The position numbers and the translations under genes were made by a program. A stretch of DNA of 64,000 bases. Origin: an uncultured Prevotellaceae bacterium. GTDB lineage: Bacteria; Bacteroidota; Bacteroidia; Bacteroidales; Bacteroidaceae. The stretch's first letter is position 1; the number at the start of each line of letters is the position of its first letter. The DNA is taken from the NCBI GenBank assembly GCA_902785695.1, contig CACZZQ010000001.1, positions 124,001 through 188,000 of the forward strand, given 5' to 3'. Below are positions 62,857 to 64,000 of this stretch, in pieces. The notes under the pieces are model-generated. The model worked only from the letters and a program-made list of their open reading frames with translations. It was not told the DNA's origin and did no database searches.

Positions 62857-64000
62857 TGAAACGAATATATCACATCTTCTTAGCCTGTCTTACAGCTATG
62901 GCTGTTATGGCGCAACCGAAGTTCAGCCAGCCGCATGGACTCTACGACGTGAATAACCTTACAGTGGCCATGACCGGCAGCGACGCTGATGCTGTGATCC
63001 GTTATACGACCGACGGCAGCGAACCTACCCTGAAGAGTAGCAAATACACATCACCGCTGACCATCAGGAAAACAACGCTTCTCAGGGCAGTGGAGGTGAA
63101 AGGCGATTCCCTCTCGCCTGTCGCTACGTCATCGTATATCTTTGTCAACTCTGTGCTCAGTCAGCCTAATAATCCTACTGGCTATCCTGACACGTGGGGG
63201 CAATATACACAGATGAACGGTACGGCAAAGGCTGACTACGAGATGGATCCCGAGATGACTGGCGACAGCAAACTGCGCCCAAAGATTATCGAAGGCCTGA
63301 AACAACTCCCCATCCTGAGCATCGTCTCTGACAAGGACAACTTCTTCAGTCATGAGAACGACTCTGTGAAGGGCGGTATCTATATCTTTACGGGGCCTCC
63401 CGTTGGCGACGCTACTGGTCTCGGCTGGACGCGCCCTGCCAGTGTGGAGCTCATTGGCGGTCCTCAGAACCATGACTACACGGGAACTTGCGGCGTGCGC
63501 CTGCATGGTGGCCACGGACGCTTGGCTGAGAAGAATCCCAAGCACTCCTTCCGCTTGGTCTTTAAGAAGGAATACGGTAAGAAGACGATGAAGTATCCTG
63601 TGTTTGGCGAGGATGAACCGAGTCAGTTCAACCAATTGGTGGTTCGCTGTCATTTCGGTAATGCCTGGCAGCACTGGGCCGAGGATAACCGTCAAAGGGC
63701 GCAGTACACCCGTGATGTCTGGGCGCGTAGGATACAGAAGAAAATGGGACACACCAGCGTGAATGCCCTCTACGTCCACCTGTTCCTCAATGGGATGTAC
63801 TGGGGACTCTATAACATTGCCGAGCGCGTGGACGATCAGTATGGCAAGGATCATCTGGGCGGCAAAAAAAACGACATAGATGTCATCAAGATAGAAGAGG
63901 ACGGCGGCAATCATATCGAAGCCAGCGAGGGCGACCTTGCAGCCTGGGAAGAGATGAATGCAGTAGCCGCCAGAGCTGCCGACGATGCCTATTACCAGAG
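62856..64000 (+). CDS. CotH-kinase-family secreted protein with chitobiase-type domain, N-terminal part
   Basis: About 381 residues are visible before the window end. A signal peptide (MKRIYHIFLACLTAMAVMAQ) is followed by a chitobiase C-terminal/FN3-like domain (about 22-95, AVIRYTTDGSEPT and LRAVEVKGDSLSP) and then the CotH region (about 140 onward: LRLHGG-type block GVRLHGGHGR, FRLVFKKEYGKKTMKYPVF, LYVHLFLNGMYWGLYNIAERVDD). CotH-like proteins in Bacteroidetes are often surface or extracellular; the kinase role is proven only in spore coat members. The start overlaps the stop of the orphan tail, indicating coupling with the xylanase gene. Confidence 0.88.
   Translation, partial: MKRIYHIFLACLTAMAVMAQPKFSQPHGLYDVNNLTVAMTGSDADAVIRYTTDGSEPTLKSSKYTSPLTIRKTTLLRAVEVKGDSLSPVATSSYIFVNSVLSQPNNPTGYPDTWGQYTQMNGTAKADYEMDPEMTGDSKLRPKIIEGLKQLPILSIVSDKDNFFSHENDSVKGGIYIFTGPPVGDATGLGWTRPASVELIGGPQNHDYTGTCGVRLHGGHGRLAEKNPKHSFRLVFKKEYGKKTMKYPVFGEDEPSQFNQLVVRCHFGNAWQHWAEDNRQRAQYTRDVWARRIQKKMGHTSVNALYVHLFLNGMYWGLYNIAERVDDQYGKDHLGGKKNDIDVIKIEEDGGNHIEASEGDLAAWEEMNAVAARAADDAYYQ

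Overview
The window looks like chromosome of a rumen- or gut-type Prevotella (Bacteroidales), close to the Prevotella ruminicola group. The evidence is Bacteroidetes promoters (TTTG, about 20 bp, TAnnTTTG), Bacteroidetes-type protein families (DUF4296, DUF3256, DUF5606, long NusB, YbbR-like protein, LTD-OadG fusion), and polysaccharide enzymes including a GH10-feruloyl esterase like the xylanase-esterase known from P. ruminicola. The genus call is inference. Most of the window is core chromosome. I found no prophage, complete transposon, CRISPR array or recognisable defence island.

Layout. 1-335: start of uxuA (minus). 537-9033: plus-strand run of ileS, a DksA-like gene, lspA, a DUF4296 lipoprotein, a nucleoside transporter, a BFN-UVR protein, rsmE and a DUF3256 protein. 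9024-13486: minus-strand genes for a Spy-like protein, an ECF sigma factor with its membrane partner, a small secreted protein, RNase Z, a lipoprotein and MazG. 13617-20752: valS, an AspT-like transporter and three subunits of a Na+-pumping decarboxylase. 20839-24185 (minus): DUF5606, coaE, YbbR-like, yajC, nusB. 24391-27741: rplY, pth, an S4 protein, a lipoprotein and queF. 27711-37658 (minus): a lipoprotein, tRNA-Phe, clpC, a DEAD-box helicase, an LptF/G permease, tgt and lon. 37776-42535: trmN6, a His-rich membrane protein, and a pectin pair (GH106 and CE12-like). 43283-49750 (minus): secG, a TPR-like protein, a sigma-54 activator fused in frame to LptE, pdxA, rlmN, an MBL hydrolase and rsmG. 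49838-57898: HAD phosphatase, panB, an MFS transporter, a reduced HTCS-like regulator, a candidate structured RNA, ribE and serS. 57971-64000: GH95, GH10-CE1 and a CotH-family protein that runs off the end.

How the genes fit together. Translation is over-represented (IleRS, ValRS, SerRS, L25, Pth, RsmE, RsmG, RlmN, TrmN6, Tgt/QueF, tRNA-Phe). Envelope biogenesis (LspA, YajC, SecG, LptF/G, LptE) and protein quality control (ClpC, Lon) are also present. The accessory part is carbohydrate degradation: rhamnogalacturonan (GH106, CE12), fucosylated glycans (GH95), feruloylated xylan (GH10-CE1) and uronate catabolism (uxuA).

Most unusual observations: (1) IleRS has GIHH where class I synthetases have HIGH, the swapped signature linked to mupirocin hyper-resistance; (2) the sigma-54 activator reads without a stop into the lipoprotein LptE; (3) GH10-CE1 is followed, one frame off, by an orphan C-terminal tail that a single extra T would explain; (4) two intergenic elements share a plan of inverted arms made of short direct repeats around a perfect palindrome; (5) a perfect 33-bp inverted repeat lies inside the ends of two overlapping genes; (6) a roughly 180-nt rod-like RNA candidate precedes ribE.
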